64,000 nucleotides of DNA from Oscillospiraceae bacterium (GCA_015066635.1 SVOA01000002.1:1-64000); one strand, 5' to 3'. Counted from the first letter of the stretch, positions 17,247-26,396 are shown. Notes: generated from the sequence alone by a model not told the origin. Translations and numbers: made by a program.

Positions 17247-18539
17247 TCAGCCGTTAAAGGGTGAACCGCACTCGGGACAGAATTTGGGAAGGTTATTCTT
17301 GTCCTCGGGAACATAGCCGCACTTTACACACTTTACTTCCGTGTCCTTGGGGGCTCCGCAGTTTTTGCAGAAGTTACCCTCGTTGTCGGTGCCGCACTTT
17401 GCGCATTTCCAGCCGGAAGCCTTGGGTGCTCCGCAATTCTTGCAGAAGTTTCCTTCGTTGACGGTACCGCATTTGCAGGTCCAGCCTGCGGCTGACGAAA
17501 CAGCGCCTGCTGCAGCAGCGCCCTGCTCGTTGGCTATGTTAAAGAGGTTTGCAGCTGCGTTTCCGCCGCCGCCTGCGTTCATAGCCATACCCATACCGAT
17601 AAAGCCGTTCATGGCTCCGCCTTCGTTTGAAGCGGCGTTTCTCATGGCCTCTGCCTGAGCGCCTACAAGAGTAGCGGCTGCCATATTCGGATTTCTGTTG
17701 ATAGCGTCTCTCTGCGCTCTCTTGATAAGCTCCTGATCCTCTTCGGGAAGAGTAATCGGGTTCATAGCGATTGAAACAACTTCAAGGCCGCGAAGCTCGG
17801 ACCACTTCTGAGTGAGAGCCTCGTTCATGGCTGCCTCAAGCTCTGCAGAGTGAGTAGCTATCTGGTTGGGACGGATTTCAAGTTCCGACATCTTGCCGAA
17901 TGCAGGCTGAAGTGCGGAAATGAATTCTGTCTTTAACTGAGTGTCAAGTTCTTCACGTCTGTATTCCTCGGCAACGTTGCCGCATACGTTTGTGTAGAAA
18001 AGAAGCGGGTCGGCGATTCTGTACGAATAGATACCGCTGCACTTAACGGAAACGTCAACGTCAAGTCCGATATTCTTGTCAACTACTCTGAAGGGAATCG
18101 GGCTGGGAGTACCGAATTTATTGTCAACAAGTTCCTTGGTGTTGAAGTAATAAACTCTCTGGTCCTTACCCGTGTCGCCGCCGTATGCAAATCTCTTGCC
18201 TACGAGTTTGAAGGTTTCTTTAATAGATTCCTTGAGGTTGCCGGTAAAGATGCTCGGCTCTGTCGAGGTATCATAGGTGAATTCGCCGGGCTCTGCGCAA
18301 ACCTCAACGATTTTGCCCTGCTCAACGATAATCATACACTGACCGTCGGCAACAGCAATACCCGAGCCGTTTGAAATGATGTTGTCGTTACCTTTAGTAT
18401 TCGAGGAACGGGAAGTGATTCTCTTCTGTCCCTTGACCATCATTACATCCTTGTCAATAGCTTCGCAATAGAAGAATTCCTTCCACTGGTCGGCTAATGC
18501 TCCGCCGAGAGCGCCTGCTCCTGCTTTAATAAGTCCCAT
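17247..18539 (-). CDS. SPFH-domain protein with zinc ribbons (YdjI-like, virion-core family)
   Basis: Protein of 430 residues. An SPFH/band-7-like domain fills about residues 30-290; it lacks a transmembrane anchor but begins with the GLIKAGAGALGGALADQWK motif seen in YdjI-type proteins. An Ala/Gly/Asn-rich linker follows. The C-terminal 80 residues carry three zinc ribbons: two near-identical units ending EGNFCKNCGAPK and one ending FCPECGSPF. SPFH proteins form scaffolds on membranes. It is the first gene of the operon with the YdjG- and YdjH-like genes, preceded by a promoter near 18586-18613. The zinc-ribbon duplication is visible in the DNA too. Confidence 0.85.
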   Translation of the reverse strand: MGLIKAGAGALGGALADQWKEFFYCEAIDKDVMMVKGQKRITSRSSNTKGNDNIISNGSGIAVADGQCMIIVEQGKIVEVCAEPGEFTYDTSTEPSIFTGNLKESIKETFKLVGKRFAYGGDTGKDQRVYYFNTKELVDNKFGTPSPIPFRVVDKNIGLDVDVSVKCSGIYSYRIADPLLFYTNVCGNVAEEYRREELDTQLKTEFISALQPAFGKMSELEIRPNQIATHSAELEAAMNEALTQKWSELRGLEVVSIAMNPITLPEEDQELIKRAQRDAINRNPNMAAATLVGAQAEAMRNAASNEGGAMNGFIGMGMAMNAGGGGNAAANLFNIANEQGAAAAGAVSSAAGWTCKCGTVNEGNFCKNCGAPKASGWKCAKCGTDNEGNFCKNCGAPKDTEVKCVKCGYVPEDKNNLPKFCPECGSPFNG

Positions 18540-18585
18540 AATAAAATCTCCTTTCGGGAAAATAATTTAAAATTTCGCCGATTTT

Positions 18586-18613
18586 ATTTTACCATAACGG
18601 CGGACAAAATCAA
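18586..18613 (-). promoter_or_regulatory. Putative promoter of the YdjIGH-like operon
   Basis: Minus strand TTGATT (18608-18613), 16-base spacer, TAAAAT (18586-18591). A TGTTA-ACTG-TAACA inverted repeat (18616-18629) lies 2 bases upstream of the -35 and may be a regulator site. Confidence 0.45.
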
Positions 18614-18657
18614 ACTGTTACAGTTAACAAACATTGACCGCGTTTTTTGTTGAAATA

Positions 18658-18688
18658 TAAAAAAGGGACGGCGTATTTAAACCGTCCC
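18658..18688 (-). terminator. Terminator of the PFL-family gene
   Basis: GGGACGG (18665-18671) pairs with CCGTCCC (18682-18688) and is followed on the minus strand by T7. Confidence 0.85.
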
Positions 18689-18700
18689 TAAAATACACAT

Positions 18701-20056
18701 TCAGTTTTTAAGACTCTGAAGGGGTGCGGGGATGCGCCCTCCCCTTTGGATAAATTTCTCGGGAGAGGCGGTGTTAACCTTCATTATCGGGGAAACTCCG
18801 AAAAGTCCGCCGAAGTTGATTTCCTCGCCGTCCTTTTTGCCTATTGCGGGGATAATTCTTACCGCTGTGGTCTTGGAGTTAACCATACCGATTGCCGCCT
18901 CGTCAGCTATAATCGCGGCGATTACTGCTTCGCTTGTGTCTCCCGGTACGGCTATCATATCAAGTCCTACCGAGCAGACCGCCGTCATAGCCTCAAGTTT
19001 CTCTATAAGCAGGGTGCCGTTTCTTGCGGCGTCTATCATACCTGCATCCTCGGAAACGGGAATAAACGCGCCCGAAAGTCCTCCGACGTGGCTTGAAGCC
19101 ATTACTCCGCCCTTTTTAACCGCGTCGTTGAGAAGCGCAAGGCAGGCCGTTGTACCGCACGCACCGCACTGCTCAAGTCCCATTTCTTCAAGTATATGCG
19201 CTACCGAATCTCCGACTGCAGGGGTGGGAGCAAGCGACAAATCAACTATGCCAAAGGGTACGCCGAGCCTTTCGCTCGCGGCTGTTGCTACAAGCTGACC
19301 GACTCTCGTGATTTTAAAAGCCGTTTTTTTAACGGTGTCGGCAACCTCGGTAATATCCGCATCGGGTATCTTTGAGAGCGCCGCGCGTACAACGCCCGGT
19401 CCCGAAACGCCGACATTGATTACGCAGTCGGGCTCGCCCGCTCCGTGAAAAGCGCCCGCCATAAACGGGTTATCCTCGGGTGCGTTGCAAAAGACTACCA
19501 GCTTTGACGGACCCACAAGTCCCTTGTCGGCTGTAAGCTCGGCAGACCTCTTTACGATTTTGCCCATAAGTCTTACGGCGTCCATATTGATACCCGTCTT
19601 GGTTGAACCTATGTTTACGCTCGAGCAGATTCTCTCCGTCTCGGCAAGCGCCTCCGGAATTGAGTTGATAAGCGCCTCGTCCCCTGCGGCAAAGCCCTTG
19701 TGAACAAGCGCCGAATATCCGCCGAGGAAGTTTACGCCGACCTGCTTTGCGGCTCTGTCGAGAGTTTTCGCGTATTCGACGGGGTCTCCGCCCGACGCGG
19801 CGAGAAGCATGGCTACGGGAGTTACGGAAATTCTCTTATTTATAATCGGAATACCGTATTCCTTCTCTATGTTTTCGCCGACGCTTACGAGATTCTCCGC
19901 CTTGCGGCAGATTTTATCGTAAACTCTCTGACACGCTCTGTCCGTACTGCTGTCGGCACAGTCCAGCAGGGAAATACCCATAGTGATAGTTCTGATATCG
20001 AGATTCTCCTGCTGAATCATATTGATAGTTTCAAGTATATCTTTGGTGTTAATCAT
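18701..20056 (-). CDS. PFL family protein (UPF0210/DUF711)
   Basis: Protein of 451 residues of the UPF0210/DUF711 family, whose fold is related to glycyl-radical (PFL-like) proteins but whose activity is unknown. Recognisable stretches include [15 protein letters not shown] near the start, [24 protein letters not shown] and [13 protein letters not shown] at the C-terminus. Length agrees with the family. The gene follows the ACT-domain gene by 32 bases; this ACT/UPF0210 pairing is widespread, suggesting that the ACT protein senses a small ligand for it. ATG start with GGAAACG upstream. Confidence 0.92.
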   Translation of the reverse strand: MINTKDILETINMIQQENLDIRTITMGISLLDCADSSTDRACQRVYDKICRKAENLVSVGENIEKEYGIPIINKRISVTPVAMLLAASGGDPVEYAKTLDRAAKQVGVNFLGGYSALVHKGFAAGDEALINSIPEALAETERICSSVNIGSTKTGINMDAVRLMGKIVKRSAELTADKGLVGPSKLVVFCNAPEDNPFMAGAFHGAGEPDCVINVGVSGPGVVRAALSKIPDADITEVADTVKKTAFKITRVGQLVATAASERLGVPFGIVDLSLAPTPAVGDSVAHILEEMGLEQCGACGTTACLALLNDAVKKGGVMASSHVGGLSGAFIPVSEDAGMIDAARNGTLLIEKLEAMTAVCSVGLDMIAVPGDTSEAVIAAIIADEAAIGMVNSKTTAVRIIPAIGKKDGEEINFGGLFGVSPIMKVNTASPEKFIQRGGRIPAPLQSLKN

Positions 20057-20088
20057 TTAAAGCGTTTCCTTTCGCTTCGTTTTTATTA

Positions 20089-20358
20089 TTATATTCTGTG
20101 CATCGAGTTGAATATGTCCTCGTGCATGGCGTTGATGGAAAGATTCATCTGCTCGCCCATTTTTTTGCACTCGTCCGAAAACGCCGTGAATTCTATATCG
20201 CACTTTGAAACGTCAACGAGCATAATCATACAGAACATATCCTGCAGAATTGACTGCGAAACCTCTATAACGTTTACATTGTGAAGCGCGCAGGCGTTGG
20301 AAATCTTTGCGAGTATGCCGACCATATCCTTGCCGACTACGGTAATAATTGCTCTCAT
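20089..20358 (-). CDS. ACT-domain regulatory protein (UPF0237)
   Basis: Small protein of 89 residues made almost entirely of an ACT domain (MRAIITVVGKDMVGILAKIS...), a ligand-binding fold often specific for amino acids. I chose ATG at 20358 because GGAGGT lies 6 bases upstream and the family begins MRAIITV; the longer frame to 20379 overlaps the ribosome site. It precedes the PFL-family gene, its usual partner, and is read from the 140-base AT-rich divergent region at 20359-20519. Confidence 0.92.
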   Translation of the reverse strand: MRAIITVVGKDMVGILAKISNACALHNVNVIEVSQSILQDMFCMIMLVDVSKCDIEFTAFSDECKKMGEQMNLSINAMHEDIFNSMHRI

Positions 20359-20519
20359 TTTTATACCTCCGAAAGCCAAGGGCTTTAATTTCTATGGTAT
20401 TTTAGCATACTTTTTTAAAAAAACATATACAAAAATAAAAAAATTTAAAAAATATGTATTATTATATTAAATTTTATGGTATATTTATTATGTTAATTCT
20501 TTTAAAAGAGGTATTCGTA

Positions 20520-21332
20520 ATGTATCGCAAACTTGTTGATATGCACGTTCACACCGACAACTCGCCCGACGGACACCACTCCGCTATGTTTATGTGCGAG
20601 AAGGCGGAACTTATGGGCGTAAGGGCGCTTGCCTTTACCGACCACTGCGAAATAGATACATATACCAAAGAAAAATATGACCTGAGATTCAAGCAGTCAT
20701 ACTTTGAGGTGTCAAAGGCTCAGTCGGCTTTCCGCGGTAAGGTGCTCGTCTTAAAGGGCATTGAGCTTGCTCAGGGACACTATGACAAAGGACTTACCGA
20801 CAGCGTGCTTTCAAAGTACGATTTTGACGTGGTCACGGGCTCGATTCACGCGCTGAGGAAGTCAACCGACTTCTGCCATCTTGACGGCTACAATGAGGAA
20901 AACGTCAGGTCTTATACGGAAAAGTATCTGCGTGAAATCTACAATATGGTCAAGTGGGGCAGTTTTGACGTACTCGCCCACCTTACCTATCCCTTCAGAT
21001 ATTTTTATCAGAAGGCAGGTATAGACGTTGATATAAACGATTATTCCGCGCAGGTTGACGAAATTCTTTCACTTCTTGCAGAGAAGGAAAAAGCGCTTGA
21101 AATCAACACCGCAGGACTTCGCCAGCCGATAAACAGACTGTCTCCCGAAAAGGACACGGTCAAGAGATTCAGGGAACTCGGCGGTAAATATGTAACCTTC
21201 GGCTCAGACGCTCACTATGCGGACGACATTTGCGCAGGCATTGACGAAGCATACGGAGCTATGTTTGAAGCAGGGTTCAGGGAATTTACAATTTATCAGA
21301 AACGCACGCCGATTCTGATGCCCATTGAATAG
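20520..21332 (+). CDS. PHP-domain phosphatase, histidinol-phosphatase-like
   Basis: PHP-superfamily phosphoesterase of 271 residues. Metal-binding motifs are DMHVHTDNSPDGHHS at the N-terminus, FTDHCEID, TGSIHAL and the C-terminal FGSDAHYADD. The closest family is HisK-type histidinol phosphate phosphatase (histidine biosynthesis), but no other his gene is nearby, so the substrate is uncertain. The start is ATG at 20520 with AGAGGT upstream; the ATG at 20454 lies in AT-rich leader and has no ribosome site. It begins a plus-strand run with ispE, 10 bases downstream. Confidence 0.82.
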   Translation: MYRKLVDMHVHTDNSPDGHHSAMFMCEKAELMGVRALAFTDHCEIDTYTKEKYDLRFKQSYFEVSKAQSAFRGKVLVLKGIELAQGHYDKGLTDSVLSKYDFDVVTGSIHALRKSTDFCHLDGYNEENVRSYTEKYLREIYNMVKWGSFDVLAHLTYPFRYFYQKAGIDVDINDYSAQVDEILSLLAEKEKALEINTAGLRQPINRLSPEKDTVKRFRELGGKYVTFGSDAHYADDICAGIDEAYGAMFEAGFREFTIYQKRTPILMPIE

Positions 21333-21342
21333 GTAAAACGAT

Positions 21343-22212
21343 ATGAAGATTAAAGCAGCGGCAAAAATCAACCTTTTTCTTGACACCGCAGGCATACTGC
21401 CCGACGGTTACCACGCGCTGTCTATGATAATGCAGTCGGTTGACTGCTTTGATACCGTCAGGGTTGACCGGATAAAAAGAAAAGGCGTCAGGATAGTTTC
21501 GCACAGCGATACCGTACCCACGGGCAAGGATAATATTGCCTATAAGGCGGCAAAGGTGTTCTTTGAAAGCACGGGCATTGCCCCTGACGGCGGAGTTGAA
21601 ATCGAAATAGAAAAAAATATTCCCATGGCGGCGGGACTTGCAGGCGGAAGCGCAGACGCCGCGGCGGTTATATACGCTCTCAATTCGCTTTACGAAACGG
21701 GACTGTCCCGCATACAGCTGTGTGAAATCGGAGAAAAGGTCGGAGCAGACGTACCGTTTTCGCTTACGGGAGGCACAGCCTTCTGCGCTGACAAGGGCGG
21801 AGTTATCGCTCCCCTGCCGCCGCTTAAAAAATGCTTTATTGTTCTTTGCAAGCCTGATATGGGCGTTTCGACAAAGAGCGCATACAAGCAGCTTGACGAG
21901 GCGGAATATCTGCGTCACGGCGACGGTATGAATATGCTTTACGCCGTCAAAAACGGCGACTTTGAAATGATGTGCAAAAAGGCATACAATGTCTTTGAGC
22001 AGGTTATCGAGGTTCCGATGCGTCCGCATATAAAAGCCACAATGAAAAAGCACGGTGCAAAAATTGCTCTTATGAGCGGCTCGGGTCCTACGGTTTACGG
22101 AGTATTTGCAGACAGGGAAAATGCCGAAAGCTGCGCCGGGGAATTAAAAAGGGAATTCAGCGAAGTTATACTCGCCGAGCCCTGCGAGAAATCTCTGAAA
22201 GAAATTATTTAA
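21343..22212 (+). CDS. ispE: 4-diphosphocytidyl-2-C-methyl-D-erythritol kinase IspE
   Basis: GHMP kinase of 289 residues that phosphorylates CDP-methylerythritol in the MEP isoprenoid pathway. The N-terminal KAAAKINLFLDTAG is typical of IspE. The ATP-binding GHMP loop reads PMAAGLAGGSADAAAV near residues 88-103, and the C-terminal motif is LMSGSGPTVYG. Normal length. ATG start, 10 bases after the PHP gene, so probably co-transcribed. It implies that this organism makes isopentenyl diphosphate by the MEP route. Confidence 0.96.
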   Translation: MKIKAAAKINLFLDTAGILPDGYHALSMIMQSVDCFDTVRVDRIKRKGVRIVSHSDTVPTGKDNIAYKAAKVFFESTGIAPDGGVEIEIEKNIPMAAGLAGGSADAAAVIYALNSLYETGLSRIQLCEIGEKVGADVPFSLTGGTAFCADKGGVIAPLPPLKKCFIVLCKPDMGVSTKSAYKQLDEAEYLRHGDGMNMLYAVKNGDFEMMCKKAYNVFEQVIEVPMRPHIKATMKKHGAKIALMSGSGPTVYGVFADRENAESCAGELKREFSEVILAEPCEKSLKEII

Positions 22213-22252
22213 TGATGTAAATTTTTTTATTTATAAAAAAGGAGAGGTTAAA

Positions 22253-22999
22253 ATGTTACACTCGTTTACAAGAAATTACAACGATTTATCTACCGAAGCA
22301 GGCTTCCAGTTCGAATTCTTCTGCGACTGCTGCGGCAACGGTTTCAAGAGCAGTTTTGTTGACTCAACAACCTACGGTCAGAAGTCAAAGTCCGAGCGTT
22401 TCGGCAGAATGGCTTCAAATCTCGGAGGACTTCTCGGAGGCAAAGCCAATGACTTGGGCTGGGCTCTCGAAAGAGGAAGCGACTTCATAAACAGCAAATT
22501 CAGCGGCGAATCTCCTCAGTGGAGAAAGGAATACGAAGAGGCATTTGACAAGGCTCAGGAGGAAGTACGACCCGAATTCAAAAAATGTCCCGCCTGCAAC
22601 AGATGGGTTTGCGCCGACTGCTGGAATGAGGACGAGGGACTTTGTACCGAATGCGCTCCCAGAGAGGCAAGCTATGTTGCTCAGGCACACAGCAGAGCAA
22701 TGCAGAGAAACATTGACGAGGCAGCCGAAACGGCAACTGTTTGGAAGGGAAATATCGAAAGCCGTACTACCGTTTGTCCGTCATGCGGCAAGCCCGCAGG
22801 CAACGGCAAATTCTGTAACGAGTGCGGCGCGCCCCTCGGTATGAATAAGTGCCCGTCATGCGGCGCCGAGGTTGCTCAGGGACTTAAATTCTGCGGAAAC
22901 TGCGGTTCGCCCATGAAGGTTGACAACAAATGTCCCTCCTGCGGTTTTGAGAACGAACCGGGGATGAAATTCTGCGGAAACTGCGGAAGCAAATTATAA
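22253..22999 (+). CDS. Multi-zinc-ribbon protein of unknown function
   Basis: Protein of 248 residues carrying many CxxC pairs. An N-terminal pair CDCCGNGF is followed by a middle region with KCPACNRWVCADCWNEDEGLCTEC (CxxC repeats near 107-130). The C-terminus has three tandem zinc ribbons (CPSCGKP...CNECGAP, CPSCGAE...CGNCGSP, CPSCGFE...CGNCGSK). A Gly-rich helical segment lies around residues 45-75. The C-terminal ribbons resemble those of the SPFH protein at 17247-18539, so both may belong to one membrane or stress system; this is inference. ATG start with AAAGGAGAGG upstream and a strong terminator after it. Confidence 0.75.
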   Translation: MLHSFTRNYNDLSTEAGFQFEFFCDCCGNGFKSSFVDSTTYGQKSKSERFGRMASNLGGLLGGKANDLGWALERGSDFINSKFSGESPQWRKEYEEAFDKAQEEVRPEFKKCPACNRWVCADCWNEDEGLCTECAPREASYVAQAHSRAMQRNIDEAAETATVWKGNIESRTTVCPSCGKPAGNGKFCNECGAPLGMNKCPSCGAEVAQGLKFCGNCGSPMKVDNKCPSCGFENEPGMKFCGNCGSKL

Positions 23000-23012
23000 T
23001 AAACAAATAGTT

Positions 23013-23043
23013 AAGGCAGGACAAAAGTCCTGCCTTTTCTTTA
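23013..23043 (+). terminator. Terminator after the zinc-ribbon gene
   Basis: AAGGCAGGAC (23013-23022) and GTCCTGCCTT (23027-23036) flank an AAAA loop, followed by TTCTTTATTT. Confidence 0.88.
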
Positions 23044-23055
23044 TTTATAAGGTTA

Positions 23056-24012
23056 TTACGGGTCGTATATACCGAGTATCACTATTCCGACAAACGCTAT
23101 GGCTATCGAGGCATAGTGCTTCCACGACAGTTTTTCTTTTAAGAATATTCTGCCCCAGAGTGCGGACAGCAGACAGTAAGACGAAATAATCGGAGCCGCC
23201 ATGGCAACGTGCTTGGAGTCGGCAAGCGCCGAGATGTAAAAGAACTGTCCGATAGTTTCAAAAACTGCGCCTGTATATTTGGGTGCTTCCATCTTAGGCA
23301 GGAATTTTTGCTTTTTGATGAGCTTGACATAGATAAATGCGGCAATACCGCAAAGAAGGAAGGTCAGCTCATAAGCAACATTTGCCGAGTCCTCGCCGAG
23401 CTTGTCGCCGTGCCAGAAAAGCAAACGGAAGGTTGTAGCCGCAGGTTCCTCCTCGTCATAGAGTACAAGACTGTCGGCAAAGGTTCCGAGTGCGTCCAGA
23501 AGGCAGTAAACAAGCGGAAGAATAAGAGCAAGAGCGCTCTTTGCATATTTGTAGTTGCCTTTTTCCTGTCTGCGTGCGCGCAGGGTTTCGTCCTCCCGTG
23601 CCTCGACAAAGCCCAGCAGAATAACGCCGATACAAACAAGCGCAACCGCTATGTACTGCGGTATTTCAAGCGTACTGCCCGTAATAATGCACAGTACTGC
23701 GACTATTGCGCCCGAGGTGTTGCATATAGGCGAAGAAATTGAGAGCTCTATATAACGGAGTCCTATATATCCTATCGCCATAGACAGTATATAAAGAGCC
23801 GATACGGGAAGATAAGTGAGAATTACCTTGGCGTTAATCTCAACACCCGCTATAAAAATCTCATATGCTGCGTGGAGTCCCATTATAACACCAACGGCAG
23901 TTACCATTTTATAGTGGCTGTACTTATCTCTCGAATCGGCGCATCCTATCTTTGAAAATATGTCGGAACCGCTCCAGCATACAAAAGCTATAATTGCAAA
24001 CCAAAACCACAT
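23056..24012 (-). CDS. EamA/DMT-family transporter
   Basis: Integral membrane protein of 318 residues with about ten hydrophobic helices arranged as two EamA-type halves, typical of drug/metabolite transporters. The N-terminal WFWFAIIAFVCWSGSDIFSK and C-terminal ALWGRIFLKEKLSW (second half) are family-like. A polar insert of about 30 residues lies near the middle. The substrate cannot be predicted. AAAGGA lies upstream of the ATG. It is a single-gene unit with its own promoter (24049-24077). Confidence 0.82.
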   Translation of the reverse strand: MWFWFAIIAFVCWSGSDIFSKIGCADSRDKYSHYKMVTAVGVIMGLHAAYEIFIAGVEINAKVILTYLPVSALYILSMAIGYIGLRYIELSISSPICNTSGAIVAVLCIITGSTLEIPQYIAVALVCIGVILLGFVEAREDETLRARRQEKGNYKYAKSALALILPLVYCLLDALGTFADSLVLYDEEEPAATTFRLLFWHGDKLGEDSANVAYELTFLLCGIAAFIYVKLIKKQKFLPKMEAPKYTGAVFETIGQFFYISALADSKHVAMAAPIISSYCLLSALWGRIFLKEKLSWKHYASIAIAFVGIVILGIYDP

Positions 24013-24048
24013 TTTTATAATTTGTCCTTTCTTAGAAACAGTAGTTTA

Positions 24049-24077
24049 ATTTTACATTAACCGACAAATTATGTCAA
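24049..24077 (-). promoter_or_regulatory. Promoter of the EamA transporter gene
   Basis: Minus strand TTGACA (24072-24077), 17-base spacer, TAAAAT (24049-24054). The -35 box lies 5 bases from the MATE stop codon. Confidence 0.75.
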
Positions 24078-24082
24078 TATTT

Positions 24083-25435
24083 TCAAGGTGTTTTAAGGCA
24101 GAGAGACTTAAATTTTTTCTGCTTTACAAGATAAATAACCGCTATTGGAATATCGGCAAGAAGCCACGCCGCAGGGGCTGCATAGCATACAGCCGCAAAG
24201 CCGAAAATCCTTGTCAGCACAAATGCGGTCAGAACTCTGCCTATGAATTCGCCTGCGCCCGCAACGGTATTGGCATAGGTAAAGCCGAGTCCCTGCAGAG
24301 AGTTGCGCAGAACAAACAGTATCGCTACCAAAGAATAGCACTGTGCCGTTGCACGCAGATATGAGGTTGCGGCAAAAAGCATTTCTTCGTTTGCCTCGGT
24401 CATAAACAGGGAAAGCATAGGTCTGCCTGCAAACCAAAGTATAAGACTCATAATAACCGATATTGCTACATCATAAAGGAATATTCTTCTGACCGACTTT
24501 ATAATTCTGTCATAATTCCGAGCGCCGTAATTCTGACCGACAAAGGTCTGCGTTGCCACACCTACGCTGCTCATAGGAATATTCGTTACATTTTCTATTC
24601 TGTTTGCCGCAGTAAAGCCTGCTATTACATTTGCGCCGAAGGAATTTACGGCACTTTGCAGACACATTGAGCCGACAGAGGTTATCGTGAACTGAAGCGA
24701 TACGGGTATTCCGAGTCTGAGCTGTTCAAACGCCATTTTGAAGTCCGGTTTGAAATCAGACTTCTTTATAATAACGTCTTTATTGAATTTTATTACATAT
24801 GTTCCCGTCAGACACGCCGCAACAGCGTGTGAAATAAGCGTTGCAGCTGCGGCTCCCTCAACTCCGAGTGAGAAGTGCCTGACGAACAGCAGGTCGAGAA
24901 AGAAATTGACGCACACGCTTATCATAAACATATACAGCGGCTTTTTGCTCTCGCCTACCGCCCTTGAAATAGCAGTAAAGTTATTTGAAAGCATCTGAAA
25001 CGGCACGCCGAAATACAGAATATTGACATAGCTTGCCGACATTCCGATTATCTCATCGGGAGTGCCGATAAGACGAAGCAGAGGTCCCGACAGTATATGC
25101 GCCGTGATTACTATTATGACGCCCAGAGTAAAGGCAATCGAGATACTGCTTGCCGAGTATTTGGCAACCTTCTTTTCGTCCCCTGCGCCGAAGGCGTGAG
25201 CAACGGGTATGGTAAAACCGCTTGTAAGCCCGAGAGCCGCACCTATAATAAAGGAATTGATAGAGCCTACGCTGCCTACCGCGGCAAGTGCATCGGTGCT
25301 GACATAGCGCCCGACTATAATATTGTCAACAAGGGTGTAGTTAAACTGTAAAAGTGAGGAAAACATTATCGGCAGAGCAAACATCAGTATAGTTTTAAGA
25401 ACTTTGCCTGTAAGCATTGAATTCTCTTTTTTCAC
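24083..25435 (-). CDS. MATE-family efflux transporter
   Basis: Membrane protein of 450 residues with twelve predicted helices and the pseudo-repeat of the MATE family. Family stretches include LPIMFSSLLQFNYTLVDNIIVGRY near the start and VATQTFVGQNYGARNYDR in the second half. MATE proteins export cationic drugs or metabolites with Na+ or H+. The start is GTG at 25435 with AGGGTG upstream; ATG at 25417 (MLTGK) is possible too. A 16-base-spaced promoter (25471-25498) precedes it. No regulator gene lies beside it, so the substrate is open. Confidence 0.93.
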   Translation of the reverse strand: MKKENSMLTGKVLKTILMFALPIMFSSLLQFNYTLVDNIIVGRYVSTDALAAVGSVGSINSFIIGAALGLTSGFTIPVAHAFGAGDEKKVAKYSASSISIAFTLGVIIVITAHILSGPLLRLIGTPDEIIGMSASYVNILYFGVPFQMLSNNFTAISRAVGESKKPLYMFMISVCVNFFLDLLFVRHFSLGVEGAAAATLISHAVAACLTGTYVIKFNKDVIIKKSDFKPDFKMAFEQLRLGIPVSLQFTITSVGSMCLQSAVNSFGANVIAGFTAANRIENVTNIPMSSVGVATQTFVGQNYGARNYDRIIKSVRRIFLYDVAISVIMSLILWFAGRPMLSLFMTEANEEMLFAATSYLRATAQCYSLVAILFVLRNSLQGLGFTYANTVAGAGEFIGRVLTAFVLTRIFGFAAVCYAAPAAWLLADIPIAVIYLVKQKKFKSLCLKTP

Positions 25436-25470
25436 AGTTTTTCACACCCTTTCTTTTAACATTATCAAGT

Positions 25471-25498
25471 ATTATATACCTTTTGAAATGACTTGCAA
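25471..25498 (-). promoter_or_regulatory. Promoter of the MATE gene
   Basis: Minus strand TTGCAA (25493-25498), 16-base spacer, TATAAT (25471-25476). Confidence 0.6.
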
Positions 25499-25545
25499 GC
25501 GTTTTTCGGTTATAGGTCAGATAATTTTTCTTTGTCGATTTACAA

Positions 25546-25575
25546 AATAAAAAAGCCACTCTTTTGAGTGGCTTT
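25546..25575 (-). terminator. Terminator of the first cohesin-like gene
   Basis: AAAGCCACTC (25552-25561) pairs with GAGTGGCTTT (25566-25575); on the minus strand the T run follows. Confidence 0.85.
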
Positions 25576-25593
25576 AAATTATACTAAAAATGA

Positions 25594-26274
25594 TTATTCT
25601 TCGTTCTTTTTCTTCATAATAACAGCAACAGCAGCAGATGCTATGAGAACTGCGGCAGCGCTTGAAATAACCTGTACTCCGCCTGTCTTGGGAGAGTTTG
25701 CGGAACCGCCCTTTGAGCCTGAACCGCTGTTTGAGCCCGAACCGCTGTTTGAGCCCGAACCGCCGTTTCCGTTTGCAGCAGTTGTGGTCTCTCCGCCGGA
25801 AGCAGCCGTAGTTGTTTCGTCGGCAGCGCCTGCGATAGTTACGGGAGCAACTGTTGTGCCGGGTGCAATATCATTGTTTGCTGAATCAAGGAGCTCTTTA
25901 AGCTCTGCAGTAAATGTGCCGTTAACCTTTTTAACCTTGAACTGAGCAGTAGCAATAGTACCTGCAGCAGCAGGAGTATCCTTAGCGGCTGCAACGTGAA
26001 GCTCACCGTCAACGGTATCATTGATTTCGGTAACCATCAAGTCTGTGGCTGAAGCCGAACCGCTGACATATGTAAAGTAATCCTTGTCATACTTAAGAAC
26101 TGCGTCAACGCCTGTAAGACCTTCGCCGACAACGATATCCATTGTAATAACGTCGCCGACCTTGGCTTCTGTAGCCGAAGGCTGAAGTTTAACGCTTGCG
26201 CCGTCAGCAAATGCCGGAACGCAGATAAGCGCCGTAAGAAGTACTGCTACGAGAATTGAAAGAACTTTTTTCAT
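25594..26274 (-). CDS. Cohesin-module surface protein with sortase-type anchor
   Basis: Secreted protein of 226 residues. A signal peptide (about 1-23, ending VPAFA) precedes a cohesin-like beta-sandwich at about 25-150 (KVGDVITMDIVVGEGLTGVD, VLKYDKDYFTYVSG). A Thr/Gly/Ser-rich linker with six-residue NSGSGS repeats follows. The C-terminus has SPKTGG, a hydrophobic helix and a KKK tail, the arrangement of an LPXTG-like sortase substrate. It is therefore probably attached to the cell wall, displaying one cohesin that could bind dockerin proteins; no dockerin gene lies in the window. It has its own promoter and terminator. It is a diverged paralogue of the next gene. Confidence 0.75.
   Translation of the reverse strand: MKKVLSILVAVLLTALICVPAFADGASVKLQPSATEAKVGDVITMDIVVGEGLTGVDAVLKYDKDYFTYVSGSASATDLMVTEINDTVDGELHVAAAKDTPAAAGTIATAQFKVKKVNGTFTAELKELLDSANNDIAPGTTVAPVTIAGAADETTTAASGGETTTAANGNGGSGSNSGSGSNSGSGSKGGSANSPKTGGVQVISSAAAVLIASAAVAVIMKKKNEE
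25703..25766. repeat. 18-bp tandem repeat in the linker of the cohesin-like gene
   Basis: The unit GAACCGCTGTTTGAGCCC occurs in about 3.5 copies (25703, 25721, 25739, 25757), the middle two identical. It encodes the NSGSGS linker in frame, so copy number can change without breaking the gene. Confidence 0.85.
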
Positions 26275-26367
26275 TTTGTTTTACCGCCTTTTTTATCGCC
26301 GAATACACGGCATAAATTTTAAAATGCAATAGTAACGGGCATACTTAACCTATAACTATTTATCTTA

Positions 26368-26396
26368 TAATACTATATTTCGTTCAGGATGTCAAT
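26368..26396 (-). promoter_or_regulatory. Promoter of the first cohesin-like gene
   Basis: Minus strand TTGACA (26391-26396), 17-base spacer, TATTAT (26368-26373). It makes this gene independent of the upstream rqcH transcript and leaves an mRNA leader of about 90 bases. Confidence 0.75.

Noticed and set aside
20454-20519. N-terminal extension of the PHP phosphatase
   Set aside because: It is AT-rich leader sequence without a ribosome site; PHP proteins start close to the HxH motif.
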